From Ixodes scapularis (Eukaryota > Arthropoda > Arachnida > Ixodida > Ixodidae): 64,000 bases of DNA. Both the position numbers and the translations under genes were made by a program. Location: positions 186,001 through 250,000 of the forward strand of contig NW_024609948.1 of the NCBI RefSeq assembly GCF_016920785.2, read 5' to 3'. How positions within the stretch are numbered: the stretch's first letter is position 1; every line of letters starts with the position of its first letter. Shown piece after piece: positions 20,604-32,172 of this stretch. The notes beneath the pieces were generated by a model. It had not been told where the DNA came from and made no database searches. It saw nothing but the letters and a program-made list of their open reading frames with translations.

Positions 20604-23600
20604 GTACGTGGTGCGCTCCATTATACCCCGCTTTAATGGATAATTGATGCGTGTTTTCTGCGAAGGTGTCTATGTGGTTCCTGCGCGCCGATGGAGACCG
20701 TCGTCGAGTGCGTCTGCTGCCGCGAATACCCGGCCGTCGCACGGAAGCAGCAGGGCCGGCAGGGCTGCGTAACGGGCCACCCGGACTTCGAGGCCCTGTG
20801 CCTCAACCCTGAGGTGTTGAGGTTGGCCTACCTCAACATGCGGCACTACGGGCAGCAAGGGATGGGCGCAAGTGCCAGCGAGTGAGTACGATGTCATGCT
20901 TTGCGCGTGAGCAAACTCACCATGTCTCGGTGAGGACCGTGCCCTCGGCAACTACGTTCACTGTCCGATTCACAGCGTACATACGTACTTGTAATAACTT
21001 GTTGTTAGGCTAGATGAACGTTTAGCACCATCCTGGGAAGCGGTCGATGAATTGTTTGTGTTGCCGATAGTGAAATTAATTATAACCCCCACTGTCCAGG
21101 CGCAATATAGCGCTCCAGGGAGGCTTTCAAGAGACTAAATGAGAAGCAGCCTGCCTAGTTACCACCCAGTCATTTGTTCAATACAGACACACGGACACTT
21201 CCAACTGCTGTCCCACTATAAACTACACATATTCTTATATGTTCTAAACGAACTGTTCTGATGAGACTGCCCTTTTCGAGCGTTACACTTCTTCCCGTTA
21301 GGCCAGATCATGGAGAGCTATTTTTCCTTGCATTTGCGGTTATCAGTTTAGATATGTCATTTTCTTGCTCTGTTTAGATGCAATGTTATGCAACAATAGC
21401 ACTATGAAATATATGACAGTCACATGGCCTCGTCTCTTGTCGAGACGGCCTCGCCTCGTCTAGAGCAATAGAAGGCGACACCTTGGATGTACATATGCTT
21501 TGGCGTTGTCCCCATGCCCAATGCTCCCTTACCTCCCTCTTTTTCACCCTTCTCGACCCTCTGACTAGGCAGGCAGGCTCACCCCCCCCCCCCCCCCCCC
21601 CAGCTTCAACTCGTTGATACACTACTGCTCCTACTGGTACAGCATGTCCATGCTGTACCGGGTGAGCACTGGTGGCCCCAATCAAGCACCGGACTATGGT
21701 GTAACTAATAAAGGTTCCCTCTCTCTCTCTTTCTCTGTCTCTCAAGAGAGCAGTGGATATCCCACACGTTTGGCTTTGGCGCAAACGACAAAGATAACGC
21801 AGTCCGTGTCAGAAACCCAAGTCTGGCTCGCAGCTTGCTCAAATGGTGTCTCTGAACAGAGCCGAATTAGCGCCTGAAGCCCCTCTACAAGCTCGCAGAG
21901 AGCAGGTGGCCGCAAAGGCTTGAAAGTCCTACTTTGTCAACGAGAGGCGAAGATTAACTCACTCCCGAGATTGCATTCGTCTCATGCAGTTTCCTTGCTT
22001 TTCTGTCTTAGCATAACTCAACAAAGGGTGAAAGCTACTGCCCTTGTGGGCCAGTCTGAGCGACGGAGCTAAGCACGTGCCAAAATTCCACAGGAGGAGT
22101 ACACTAAGACATTACGTTGTCACATGCATTGTTCTTACACGCCCCGATTGGCTTGCTGATGCCGTAGCTTTTGCATTTTCCCAAGTTCAGAAAAACGAAG
22201 AATTACTGTTTCCAGATTCTTTCCTGCTAGCTTCATGGACTGGACCAGCACTATACTACAGAACAACACTTTTGAAGCAACAAATAAATAAGCACGAAAT
22301 TATGATATTGACGCAGTAATTCGCAACCGTGTTGGGGAAGGATGCTCCAGTCACTTTGTTTCTCAGAGCTAAGAGTTCAGAAAACTGCATACACCTACTT
22401 TATCTTGCATGCATCAATGCCTTGTTGCTATCTTAAAAATGAGCTTAGCTATGCCAGCTAAGTTGATGCTGGGCAATCTTTTTGAGAAGAAACAAACACC
22501 AACTGCTTCAAGTGCACTGTCAACGTCGACAGTACAGTTGGCACCTTCAGCTCAGACATCCTCGTCCTTTTACCTGGTCTAGTCTCTGCGTGTGACCTTC
22601 AAGCCCATCAAAACAGGGGCCGATATCAAAATGACGAAAATCAAAATGTAAAGGCCAAACATTGAAACGTCGAAAAATAAAATGCCCAACAGCAAAACGC
22701 CGAAAGGTGAGAATGCGTACATATCTGATCGCCATATTTGGTACGGTACTGGCAGATGCTAGCTGCACCAGTGTGTTGGAATCATGGAAGTGTCTTCTGC
22801 AAAATTAGGAGCATGAAAAATGTGCAAGCTGCGCTCGAAGACGATATCGAGGCAGAAATCAGATTAGAACCTCGCCATCTACCACACAAGAAGCAAAGCA
22901 TGCGAGAAGAGAGCCTGACAGCCGCTTTGGGCAACTGGGACAAGCTCAACATCCTTAGCTTTCTTTGGGAAATACACACAAACTATTAGATCATATTCAA
23001 CAAATGTTTCTTCCACTTTCTCAATCTAGAACCCTGTAGGTTCGTGTTGAACATAATATTTTGGAATTGTTTGGTCTCTGGTACCGGGTGATTCGGCTAA
23101 TAGAGATTTCGGCGGTTTGTTCTTTCAACATTTTTTTTATTTTTGGCATTTCGATAATGCATCCTTTCAATTTTTGGGTGTCCCAAGCGAGTGCAATGTT
23201 CTCTGGTCAAAACAATCAAAAACTTGAGAACGATGACATAGGCACAGATTGCTGTTGAGTCCATGGATGCCACTACGTCTTTCCTCTAGAAGGCAAGTGG
23301 AGACTTATATTCCAACCCTATCGGCAAAAGTCATATTCTTTACTCCAGTATCCAAATTGTCAGAAGGGGCTTTAGACGGTGTTTGCAAGCTTTTTGGTCA
23401 AGAAACTACACAAAAAGGCAGTCATTGAAGGCTCATTGCTCTGGTTCGTGCACCGTTTACAATGCAATGGCAATGCGAACTAGAAACCTTCCATTCGCCC
23501 AGCGATGCAAAGTATTCCCCCTCCCCCCCCCCCCCCCCACACACACACCAGCAATGTAAAACACCCCCCTGAAACAAATTTCTGGCTATGCCACTGCAGG

Positions 23601-26600
23601 CCATGCACTCAAAAAAATAAAAAATTTCCTCCTTCCCATATTATAATTGTCAAGGCAGTGCAGCCATATGGGGGGCGTACCATACTGATTTACGATTTAT
23701 TTTTCCGCAGATATTGTCCACTTAGGGGTCGGTAGGTGTGTCGACCTCCTCAACGTAGTCCCCCTGGAGACGAACGCACTGGTTCTAGTAGTGTGGCAGC
23801 CTTTCCGTTCCGGGACCACTCTTTGGGAGTGCTTCGCACCCACGCCTGGACAGCCGCTTCGAGTTCACCAGTGTCCATGAAATAGGGTCCTCATAGGTGG
23901 TTTTTTCATGGTGCTGAATGGCTGATGGTCACTCCGGGCTAGGTTGAGGGAGTACGGTGAATGTAGGGATGGGCATTGTCATGCTGCAAGAGCGTACCTG
24001 CTGCCCCTTTCCCTGGCAGCTTCTCGTGAATTGCGCAATCACCTGAGGGTAGCCACATACGGGGCGATGTTGATGGTGGTGGCCGGTTACATGCAGTCAA
24101 TGAGCATAATGCCCTCCGTATTCAGAAAGCCACGCGAGGATGTCTTTGCGGACATTGATGACTCGGAGGCATCTGTCCAGGCGTGGCTGAGACACACTTA
24201 TAAACAGTGCAGGGATGTGATTGCTGCGCCAATTGCGCCAAACTGCACCAAGGGGCTAACTTTGCTACATCCTGCTACATTTCACCGAAATATGGCTAAT
24301 CCGTGCCAAGCCTGCGCCAAAGAAGCAATTTTGGTCGCCTTTCATAAACGAAACGAAACTGAGAACCGTAATTGAGCATGCGTAAGCTAGGTCGCACAAG
24401 ACGCCACCCGACACAAAGTACCCTGTATTAATCGTCTATTTGGTCTTGCATGATTTTTCCCGACGTCTCGCGTTTCGTGCACTCGTCGTCTCAGGAATCT
24501 CGTCTCGCGTCTTTTTTTTTTTTTTAGCGGTAGACACGGGCGTGTGCGGACTCTCAGACGTTAGTGTATCGGGTGCCAAACATGCCGTCATGCTGTGAGA
24601 CAAAACCACGTTTTTGCGCGGCGGGAGTTACTTTTTGAGCTGAAGCGCTCGCGCGACGTCGTGTGTTGCCGTCCCCACGTCGCTGCAGATATGGCGCTTA
24701 CTAAACTGAAACGCATCGACATTCCTGCTCTTGTTTAAATCATACGCTGCTATAAAAATCCCTCTCTAACTCAATGACTGCTTGGCGAAGTTTTGATTAC
24801 TTAGGTTTTTCCTGGTGGGCTTTCTTTCGAGAGGGACCCCGGTACGTGAAAAATCTGCCGCAAAAGAAAGTTGGTGAAGAGAAGTGAGCTAAAGCAAAGA
24901 AGGCAATGTCTGCACGCTGAACCCGCACAGCGCGCTTGTTTGTCTCGAGTTCAGTCGTTGCACGAAGCGCTCCAAGAACTTTTTTGACCTTGATTCGCAG
25001 TGTCTTGCATCAATACGCTCAGGTTCTTTTTTTCTGTGCGCTTAGCCTGTACCTCGCCTGCCGGCCTGGCAAGCACAAGTCGCTGGACTGTTTATTGTCG
25101 TATGCTGAACAGTTACATTTTGCATACTATTTTGGGAACCATGCAGTTGGCGACGGAGCGCGGAGTGGCATGGTTTCGGTTTCGGTCAAACAGCCGTTGT
25201 CTCCGCCCGCGCGACGAAGCACGTGTAACTGCAAGCCTGCCGAAGTTGCCCTTACGTGCATGTGAACATCATTGCAACAAAGGCACCAGCCGGGACGCTT
25301 GCAATGCGTTGTTTTACGTTTGCTTACTTTTTTTATAAAAATCTGCCACGTCAAGAATTTTGGCGGTGCCAGAAGAGTCCATGTGCGTATGGCAGCTGCC
25401 TAATTTGCTGTGCCAAGAGCTGCACAATAGTTTGTGCTCACTTGATTGTCACAAGGGGGGACGCCACGACAACAGCCACACTTGCATCTGCTCGTTTTCT
25501 CTGTCGTAACTTTGCCGGCATCTGACAGCATGACACTTTGGCTCCCGTAACATATTTTGTTGCCACTTTGGACGGCTTTTGGTCCATGGGAGGTATATAG
25601 GGCAGTAAACACCCCAGTCAGAGACATGTCAAGGCGTCCTGCCCTCCAATCCTTCCTAGCTTCGATCCCTTAATCCCCTGATCTAGTTGAAAAGCCAAAA
25701 TCTCAAGGTGGGGTGATAATTATTGGGTGTCTGGGTCTTGATTTACACTATTTTTGGATGCAGATGCCAGACACCCTGAAGCCGGTGGATGATCATCTCG
25801 ACATGTTCCTTGTGGTGCCAGCAACACTTGCACCGCTGGTGTGGCATTCTTTGCACGCTATGCTGGGATAGTTTTTTAGGAGTGCCATATCTGGACAGCT
25901 TATTCAGAAGCAGGCTGTCGTCGTCGAGATCCATGCTTTTTTTTTAACAGATGATGTTGCAGTGCCCACATGGGTGAGTATGACAGAAAGGATTCGAGAT
26001 TGGAATAGGTCACCAAACAGTATCGCATCATTTTTCGTTAAAATATTTTTCTAACAACACTATTCATTGAAATAAACACTGAAATTCAAAGTTTCTCGTG
26101 CAAGAATGGGGAGGCCTGGGGGTGCTCATATGTATCCCCACTACTCTGATGATAGTAGTGTCACCTCTAAATCAACACAGCATAATGGAAGACATATCGC
26201 AGTCTAAAACGGGAAAAAATGTTGATATATGTGTCTTGCAGATGCGTATATGACCAAATAGCAAATGATTGCGGTGCCCTGAGCCCTAAGGTATTCAGGA
26301 CCAATAAACACATGGGGGTGGTAGCAGCTGTCATGGCAAATGGAAGCTGTCAGAATGACATGTTCGGATATTGACACGGATTGTGTCGGAGAGACATGAA
26401 ATCACAACTGCTGGGGCCACTCCAGTATTGCATGAGCACTTCAGCTCGTATGTTTACACCAAAACTGTTCTGTGCGAGCTTCATAGAACACTCATGGCCA
26501 GGCTGCTATTCTCAAATCCCTAATCACCAGTACCAATGCCAAGCTTCGGCAGTGCCAGCAGCACTTTAGACAATGTTAAATTGGGACGTTCTCTGATGAG

Positions 26601-27518
26601 TTCACATTCCCTGGCACTTGTGTGCAGGAAACCTTTGCAGTAGGTGTGTGCGAATATTGGTTCAAATTGAATAGTATGTTTGCCATAACCTTCGCGCTGC
26701 AAAGGGAAGCCGATGCAACCGGCTCTTTTTGCGCTGTTGATGCTAGAAACGACAGTGCACTATTTAATTCGAACCAATATTTGCACACCACTACTTCACA
26801 GGCTTACGAACTGCACTGTTTTGTCCCAAATTAAACAACATCATATGGGGAGCTTTCCACTGTTCTGGATGAATGGCTCCCATTCCCTCTGGCCAGTGCA
26901 CATAATTTTCATGTGTCCTTCCCAAAACACAGCGACGCAATATTCGTCACCAACACCAATGACAGATATTATCTACAATTATGAACTGGGACCCTGTGAA
27001 CTTATTTTATGTATCATGACCACGCAACAGATATTCCTTCCTTGTTAATTCCGTTGTATAACTGGTTGTTGTGTCGATTGGAGTTGGAGGTGCGTTAGGA
27101 GAACCAAGGCCTGTAGTTTTTTTGTTTTTTTTTAAACTCTGGAGCATTTAGAATGAATCTACAGCAGTTCACTTCAATTTGGCTTCCATGTCTAGCCCAT
27201 CCGACATGGACTGCCAAATAGGGATTCTGCTATGTGATAGCTGGAGTAGACGTAACAGAAAAGCAGAGTATGATTACATGCCTAGAGAAATGAAAACAAG
27301 TGTAGAATTTGCCAACAGAGTGATAGGCTTTGCTTCTTACATCCAATCTCTGTCATTGTTCCAGGCACTACAGATTTGCAGCCTACAGGCAGTGTGCCCT
27401 GTGGCTGTGGAGCCGCTTGGGAAAGAAGAATAGGCGGCCCCTGCCATCCTGTCTGGTCAAGACAATTAGGGGCAGGTATCCTGCTGACGTGTATGCGGGC
27501 TACAGGGATGCAGAATAA
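20380..27518 (+). CDS. P2X7 C-terminal-domain protein, complete three-exon gene
   Basis: Exons 20380-20603, 20666-20881 and 27365-27518 join in frame to about 197 residues. The N-terminal third is acidic and low in conservation (MDLSDLTSLELEIL). It is followed by the cysteine-rich P2X7 intracellular (ballast) domain: GNTDWCLCGSCAPM, ECVCCREYPAV, CVTGHPDFEALCLNPEVL, then HYRFAAYRQCALWLWSRLG, RPLPSCLVKTIRGRYP and YAGYRD. These Cys/His residues are those that bind zinc in the P2X7 cytoplasmic domain. No channel or transmembrane segment is present, as in the many invertebrate proteins that carry this domain alone. Splice donors are GTACGT and GTGAGT; acceptors are GCGAAG and GTTCCAG. The stop TAA overlaps an AATAAA (27514-27519). 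Its biological role is unknown. Confidence 0.86.
20666..20881 (+). CDS. P2X7-domain protein, exon 2
   Basis: It completes the split Trp codon and encodes CLCGSC through GASAS, then ends with GA of a split Glu codon before GTGAGTA. It carries most of the zinc-binding cysteines (CLCGSC, CVCC, and the CLN of the FEALCLN segment). Confidence 0.85.
21582..21601 (+). repeat. Poly-C tract
   Basis: Twenty consecutive C, followed within 150 bp by a CT microsatellite. Such tracts cause an artefactual poly-Gly frame on the opposite strand. Confidence 0.9.
23690..24130 (-). pseudogene. Mariner-type transposase remnant
   Basis: Read on the minus strand it has, in order, FLNTEGIMLIDCM, a stop, PATTINIAPYVATLR, the second catalytic Asp motif LLQHDNAHP and a C-terminal AVQAWVRSTPKEW. 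These correspond to the Tc1/mariner DD(E/D) domain. Several stops and small frame changes make it dead. It lies in the P2X7-domain gene intron. Confidence 0.75.
24131..24255 (+). pseudogene. Second mariner-like C-terminal fragment, opposite strand
   Basis: The frame PREDVFADIDDSEASVQAWL resembles the mariner C-terminal segment, and its DNA (gtccaggcgtggctgagac) resembles the reverse complement of 23820-23860. It abuts the minus-strand remnant head to head. Confidence 0.5.
26643..26790. mobile_element. Foldback MITE, about 148 bp
   Basis: The left arm GGTGTGTGCGAATATTGGTT and the right arm (reverse complement TGGTGTGCAAATATTGGTTC) pair over about 31 bp with few mismatches. Flanking TA and CTA do not give a firm target duplication. 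The ends resemble hAT-type TIRs. Confidence 0.6.
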
Positions 27519-27720
27519 ATTGCGTTGACCTAGAGACCACGCAACCCCCTTCCCTTGTCTCTTCACCCTCCCTGCATGTGTGTGAAGTCGCTCGTAGCCA
27601 TGAACGGAATCCTCTAAATCACGTGACCTATTATCTACGATATCACGTGACCATAACTATGATCACATGATCGTAGTCAAACCAAAGCCAGTGCACCTAC
27701 GTCACATTCAGTCACACGAC

Positions 27721-27965
27721 GAAGCCGCCTCGGTGGCTCCGAGGCGAGAGTGCCGGCCTACGGATCCCCATGTGGCGGGTTCGAATCCCGGCCGAGGTGC
27801 CTGCAATCTGATGGAGGTATATTGCGGAGAAGGCAGCTTGGTAATCGAGCTTTCGATTGCACGTCAAAAGATCCCCAGGTGGTCGAAATTAATCCTCGGT
27901 CCTCCGCTGGGGCGTGCCAGATGCCCGTCGTTGGTTTGGCACGTAAAACCCCCAAATTTGATTTG
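27721..27965 (+). mobile_element. tRNA-derived SINE (Ruka-like)
   Basis: It has a tRNA-type head with a perfect B box (GGTTCGAATCC, near 27779) and the tick SINE core (ccccaggtggtcgaaatt), ending ggcacgtaaaacccccaaat. The target duplication AGTCACACGAC (27710-27720) and AGTCGCACGAC (27966-27976) differs at one base. The A box is damaged. It lies just downstream of the P2X7-domain gene. Confidence 0.88.
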
Positions 27966-28439
27966 AGTCGCACGACCGGATTGCTTCATTTTCCTCCTAG
28001 AATCCAAAGGCTGTCATCAAAACTACTAGGGCGTGAGAAGTGCTCATTTGGAACACTAACCTAAGCAGTAAAATTTGGCACCCACTAATACCATTTTAAA
28101 GTAAAGATTGTGCTTTTCATCTCGTCTTGGTGAATCGGGTTTTCGGACTATGCTGGTTCGGTCGTGGCCCTGTCTGTTCTTCCGCAGTTGCGAACGGCCG
28201 CTAAGAAGTGCGAAAAGTACTCAACTGCAACGCTATAAAAGAAGGTGGCGATTCTCAAGCTAACAGAAAGTGACCGAACGCAAGCGGAGTCGTAACCTAA
28301 AGCGAGCCATTATTGACGGCTCTTTTAAAGCATGCTTAGGTGCACCATATAATTGCGTGCAAGGGCCATATTTAGAGTGAAATATTTTTTTTTAAATATT
28401 TAAAAAGTTATTTACGTATGATGCGCTCTGCCGCACCGC

Positions 28440-30175
28440 TGGCCAACGCCCAAAAAGCCTGAAGATGGGGGCCATCGTTGCCCACTTCAAGTGCGCCAAC
28501 CTCAAGCTACTAACCTCGGACAAGGAAGGGGGATTTGTCGTCCTGCCCCATGAACTGTACAGCAAAAAAGCCAAGGAACCTGTTGACAAGAACTTCAAGC
28601 CAGTGAAGCCAGGATCTCTGAACAGGGTGAAGTCGAGGGCAAAGAAATTATGCTGTGAATTAGACCTTCCTGTTTTAGCGAGGAAGGTGAACACTAGTAA
28701 TAAGCTGTCCCTGGACATTTTTTTCGTGACTAAGACGCATTAAAAGGGACGTCCCTTTTAGGGCGATAGTTACAGAGAGAGACTCGTGTCAGTACCAGTT
28801 TTCCATCTTTCTTATAATGCACCTTTCGTCATTGAAACTGCATGATGAGTTCCTAGTCCGCAGCTCAGATGAGGTGATTGACTTCCTGAGGGGTTGGTCT
28901 AGAGGGAAGTGTGATGCCTTTTCAATTGATGTTGAAGATATTTTTTACTTTGTCCCGCATCAAGCCCATTTTACAGCTGTAACCAAATGCATCGACAAGA
29001 ATGGAGAAACGGCTTTCGGGAGCTCCTGTGGTATGAGTGTGGAGATTCATTGGACTCCTGTCTTTCTATCTTGAACATACCTTTGTGTCTTTTGATGGTG
29101 ATGTGATGTGCAAAAACAGGGCATTTGCATTGGTTTGCAAGTGGCCCCCGTCTTGTGTGATATTGTTTTAATACTCTGTGACCCAAGCTATAGCTGAAAG
29201 ACTTGGGAATAAAGACGATATTAGAATTTTTAGGTATGTCTATGATTACCTCGTCATTGTCCTCGCACATAAGGAGCTTACTGATATTGTTGCAGTTGAT
29301 TTAATGGAAGTTTTTGCGGCCTGCTCCCATGGGGTGAGGTTTACCCATGAAAGAACATTGGAAGGGTCTTTGCAGTTTCTAGATTTGAAACTTATGTTTC
29401 TAGAAGACCACATTTGCTGGGCTTATGAACCCCGCTCTAAGAAGGATGCACTCCCCTACGACTCCGCACATTCCAAACTGGTAAAACGAGGTACCGCCCA
29501 GTCCTTTCTCGGAGCTGCATTGGCCAAATCCTGTCATCATGAAATGGGCAGGAGCTTCCTGTTACAGGTGGATCATCTAGAAAGCGTAGGTTTTCCGCGG
29601 AAACCTCTGACTGACGCAGCGGACAGCCTGAAAAGGAAATATAGAGGTGTTCGCCTAAACGCCCGTGAACGGCAAAAAAACCAGACCGGCTATCATTCCT
29701 TACGTTCACGCTATCTCCCACAACTTAAAAAATGTCGTGAAGCGTTACAATGTTCCGGTTGTTTTTTCGGCCCCGAAGAAACCCTCGGCCTTGTGCAGAA
29801 GGATAAATGCCCCGGAAAGGCTAGTGAGGAATGCAAAAAGAAACACCAAACGAAGTTTGTGGATTGTAAAACATCTGTCGTCTACGATATACCACTATTC
29901 TGTGGGAGCTCGTATGTAAAGCCAACAGGCCGCTGCATTAATGATTGTGCAAGGGAGCACGCGGCAACTATCTAACAGACGCCGTGCATTGTGATCGACG
30001 CCCGTGCACCTCAAAGTTGTCAAACACAATCATCCTGGGGCTGGAAGTGACAATGTTGTATTTTAGGTATTTAGGCATCTGTGTTTTCTAATAAACGTTC
30101 TGTTGCGAGCGCGCCCCGTGTTGTCGTCCACTTCTTCACCTGTCCCCGTTCCTTTGGCGCTCATTTCCAACCTAA
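28440..30175 (+). pseudogene. Penelope-like element: RT plus GIY-YIG remnant
   Basis: Frames at 28465-28743, 28817-29074 and 29178-29975 follow each other in three different phases. They show SDKEGGFVVLP, the RT motif A region FSIDVEDIFYFVPH, the motif C position as YVYDYLVI (YxDD expected, so one catalytic Asp is lost), the segment LPYDSAHSKLVKRG, and a C-terminal GIY-YIG-like start (VYDIPLFCGSSYVKPTGRC). The frame stops at 29975 within the endonuclease. About 200 bp of 3' sequence follow. It is non-functional. Confidence 0.85.
28741..28760. repeat. Perfect 20 bp palindrome
   Basis: TAAAAGGGACGTCCCTTTTA is self-complementary over its full length and sits at a frame break in the Penelope-like element. 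Confidence 0.85.
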
Positions 30176-30325
30176 CACCTTTGAGGACTGGGTGATCCCA
30201 CAGGACAAGCCACCGCCTACGGTGCGGCTCCAATGGAATCAGCTCTGCAGCATTTACGAGGACGGCGGACCAGCGGGGCTCTTGTCCCGATGGCCATCGG
30301 TGACTGCGAACTCCCTTCAGTAATT

Positions 30326-30355
30326 GCTACAAAACGCTTTGCAACGTTTTGTAGC
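30326..30355. repeat. Short hairpin, 11 bp stem
   Basis: gctacaaaacg and cgttttgtagc flank an 8 nt loop. It lies just after a short frame (30179-30323, ending TANSLQ) that may belong to the P-like remnant; no terminator function is implied. Confidence 0.7.
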
Positions 30356-30652
30356 ACTGCATTGTGAAACAGCCGTCAGCCACTCTCAGGTGCAACTTTG
30401 TGTATTTTTTTTTTTTTGCCACTGAAGATGCTTTAAAGCAAGAACAGTCATGTATGACATTAAATAAAGAAGTTTTCTCAGCTCAACTTTGTTCCCTTTC
30501 ACTGGAGCAACACCAGATGCCTTGATTAAGTACAACTGCTGCAGAGTCAGTATTTCGGAGATTAAATGTCCTTGCGACGTCAGAACTTCACTAAAAAAGA
30601 AATGGACAATGGAGTATGAAACAGCAAATTCTTTGTACAAGTGTAAAGGCAG

Positions 30653-31405
30653 ATGGGTGTAACAAAGGTGTCTTCAGCTTCACTCCATGTTTACAGTGAC
30701 GTTTCTCCAGTTGAGCTTTCGGATCCCTCTGACCCCGCTTACTTTACAGATCTAGTGAGTGGTCTGAAATTTTTTTTCAGCTACTTTTATATTCTAGAAC
30801 TGCAGAGATGTCCTTCCGTGAAAAGCTCTGGACCAAACCAAATCATCATGATTAATCATGAAACTGGCACGGAATTTAACAAGGAAGCATGTCTACCCCA
30901 CAAAACTAGAAAAGATGAATGTGCTTCATGCTGTGCAAATATTATCCCCACAAGTATTTTCAGCCTTAGAACACCTTCAAAAAAAATCAAACAGTGATCC
31001 TGCTCTTTATGTTTTCAAAGAAAAAATAAAGAGCAGGATCACCGCCCTACCACACGTTTCATGAAGACAATGAAGGAATGGTTTGACATTCATGACACGA
31101 CCTACACAGGGAGTGCACAAAAAAGACCCATCTCAATGAAGGACGACCCTCGACTGGTGTGGCTTGAAAACGAGCTTTCATGCTATGTGTGAAGAGCATC
31201 CAGGAAACACTCGTGGCTTCAGGAATGAATGCTTTCACAAATGAGACCTTCCAAGCCTTGCTTTTTAGCACGAAGTCAGCTGTCGAGACAACAAAGTTCC
31301 TTTTAGCAAAAGGTGCCAACTTCGTCCCGACAAGGAAGTCAAACAGCAACCACCTCAAAGCACTTTTTGGGAGAATAAGATTTATGTGTGGTGGCTGTGA
31401 CAAGT
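30653..31405 (+). pseudogene. P-element/THAP9-like transposase remnant
   Basis: Three frames in different phases show LEKMNVLHAVQILSPQV (30900-30960), then MKTMKEWFDIHDTT and KDDPRLVWLEN (31062-31180), then FTNETFQALLFSTKSAVETT, FVPTRKSNSNHLKALFGRIR and MCGGCD (31220-31405). This order and the F(T)-E-T...S(T)K...L-FGxIR pattern fit the C-terminal half of P-type transposases. It ends abruptly where the gypsy element begins. Confidence 0.7.
30994..31042. repeat. Inverted duplication, 16 bp perfect arms
   Basis: gtgatcctgctcttta (30994-31009) and taaagagcaggatcac (31027-31042) are exact reverse complements with a 17 nt spacer. It falls inside the P-like coding remnant where a frame break occurs. 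Confidence 0.9.
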
Positions 31406-31696
31406 TAGTGGCGCCCCCTCCAGTCCGCCCGTCTGCGGCCGCCTGGCTCGGCGGGCAACATTGTTCACCGCGCCAATGAACGCCGTTGAGCGCACGTGCT
31501 CCGGCCAATCATCGTCCACCCTCACAACCAGGCTGCGTGTCGTCTCTCCTCGGCGGGTGCTTCGGCCCCCTTTGTCCACGTTCGAGAAAGATCGTGACAC
31601 TGGCGACGAGGAACCGTGGCACTGGAGGCCACCAACGTGCACGGTTCGGCCCACGCCGCCGAGAGAGTCGCAACACCGCGCCCCGCTCCTGTCGCC

Positions 31697-32172
31697 ATGC
31701 CGCTCTACGGGAGGCTCGAGCCGTTCGAGGGAGATGGGTCCGCCTGGCCAGTCTACGAAGAACAGGTCCAAGTGTTCTTCCGGGCGAACGACACGCTTGA
31801 GGCGAAACAGCGGGACATCTTCTTGGCCAGCTGCGGGACCCGTGTCTTTAGCCTCCTGCTCGACCTCCTCAAGCCGGCCACGCCGCACGTCAAAACGCTG
31901 GGTGAGCTGCTCGCTACGCTGCGCTCGCACTTCAGCCCGGCGCCGTCCACGCTCATGGAGCGGTTCCGCTTCAACAACCGGAGCCGCCCGGACGGGGAGA
32001 CCCTCAGACAGTTCGTCGCTGCGCTACGAGGGTTAGCGAGCACCTGCGCTTTCGGCGACCAGTTGGACTCGCTACTCCGGGACCGGTTCGTCTGCGGCAT
32101 CAACAACCCTGCCATGCAGACGCGACTCCTGGAGCTCCCCGACCCCTCGCTGGACGACGCGGTGAAGGCAGC
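31697..32172 (+). pseudogene. Gypsy-2 gag, N-terminal part
   Basis: The frame starts MPLYGRLEPFEGDGSAWPVY and continues as a retrotransposon gag core (RFRFNNRSR, LDSLLRDRFVCGINN) to KAALAM, where the LINE stub begins. It has no stops before the interruption. Confidence 0.88.

Larger units (their letters stand above)
20882..27364 (+). other. Intron 2 of the P2X7-domain gene (6.5 kb)
   Basis: Bounded by GTGAGT and GTTCCAG. It contains a run of 20 C (21582-21601), a CT-rich stretch (21718-21747), a C-run near 23523, two mariner remnants and a foldback MITE. Remaining open frames (22044-22319, 24936-25338) have no recognised domain. Confidence 0.7.

Noticed and set aside
20404..20951. Minus-strand frames opposite the P2X7-domain exons
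   Set aside because: GC-rich antisense frames with no domain; the plus-strand frame carries the conserved cysteines.
22044..22319. A frame with protein-like composition (VLTRPDWLADAVAFAF) as an alternative exon
   Set aside because: No domain, and no acceptor/donor pair joins it in phase to the P2X7-domain exons.
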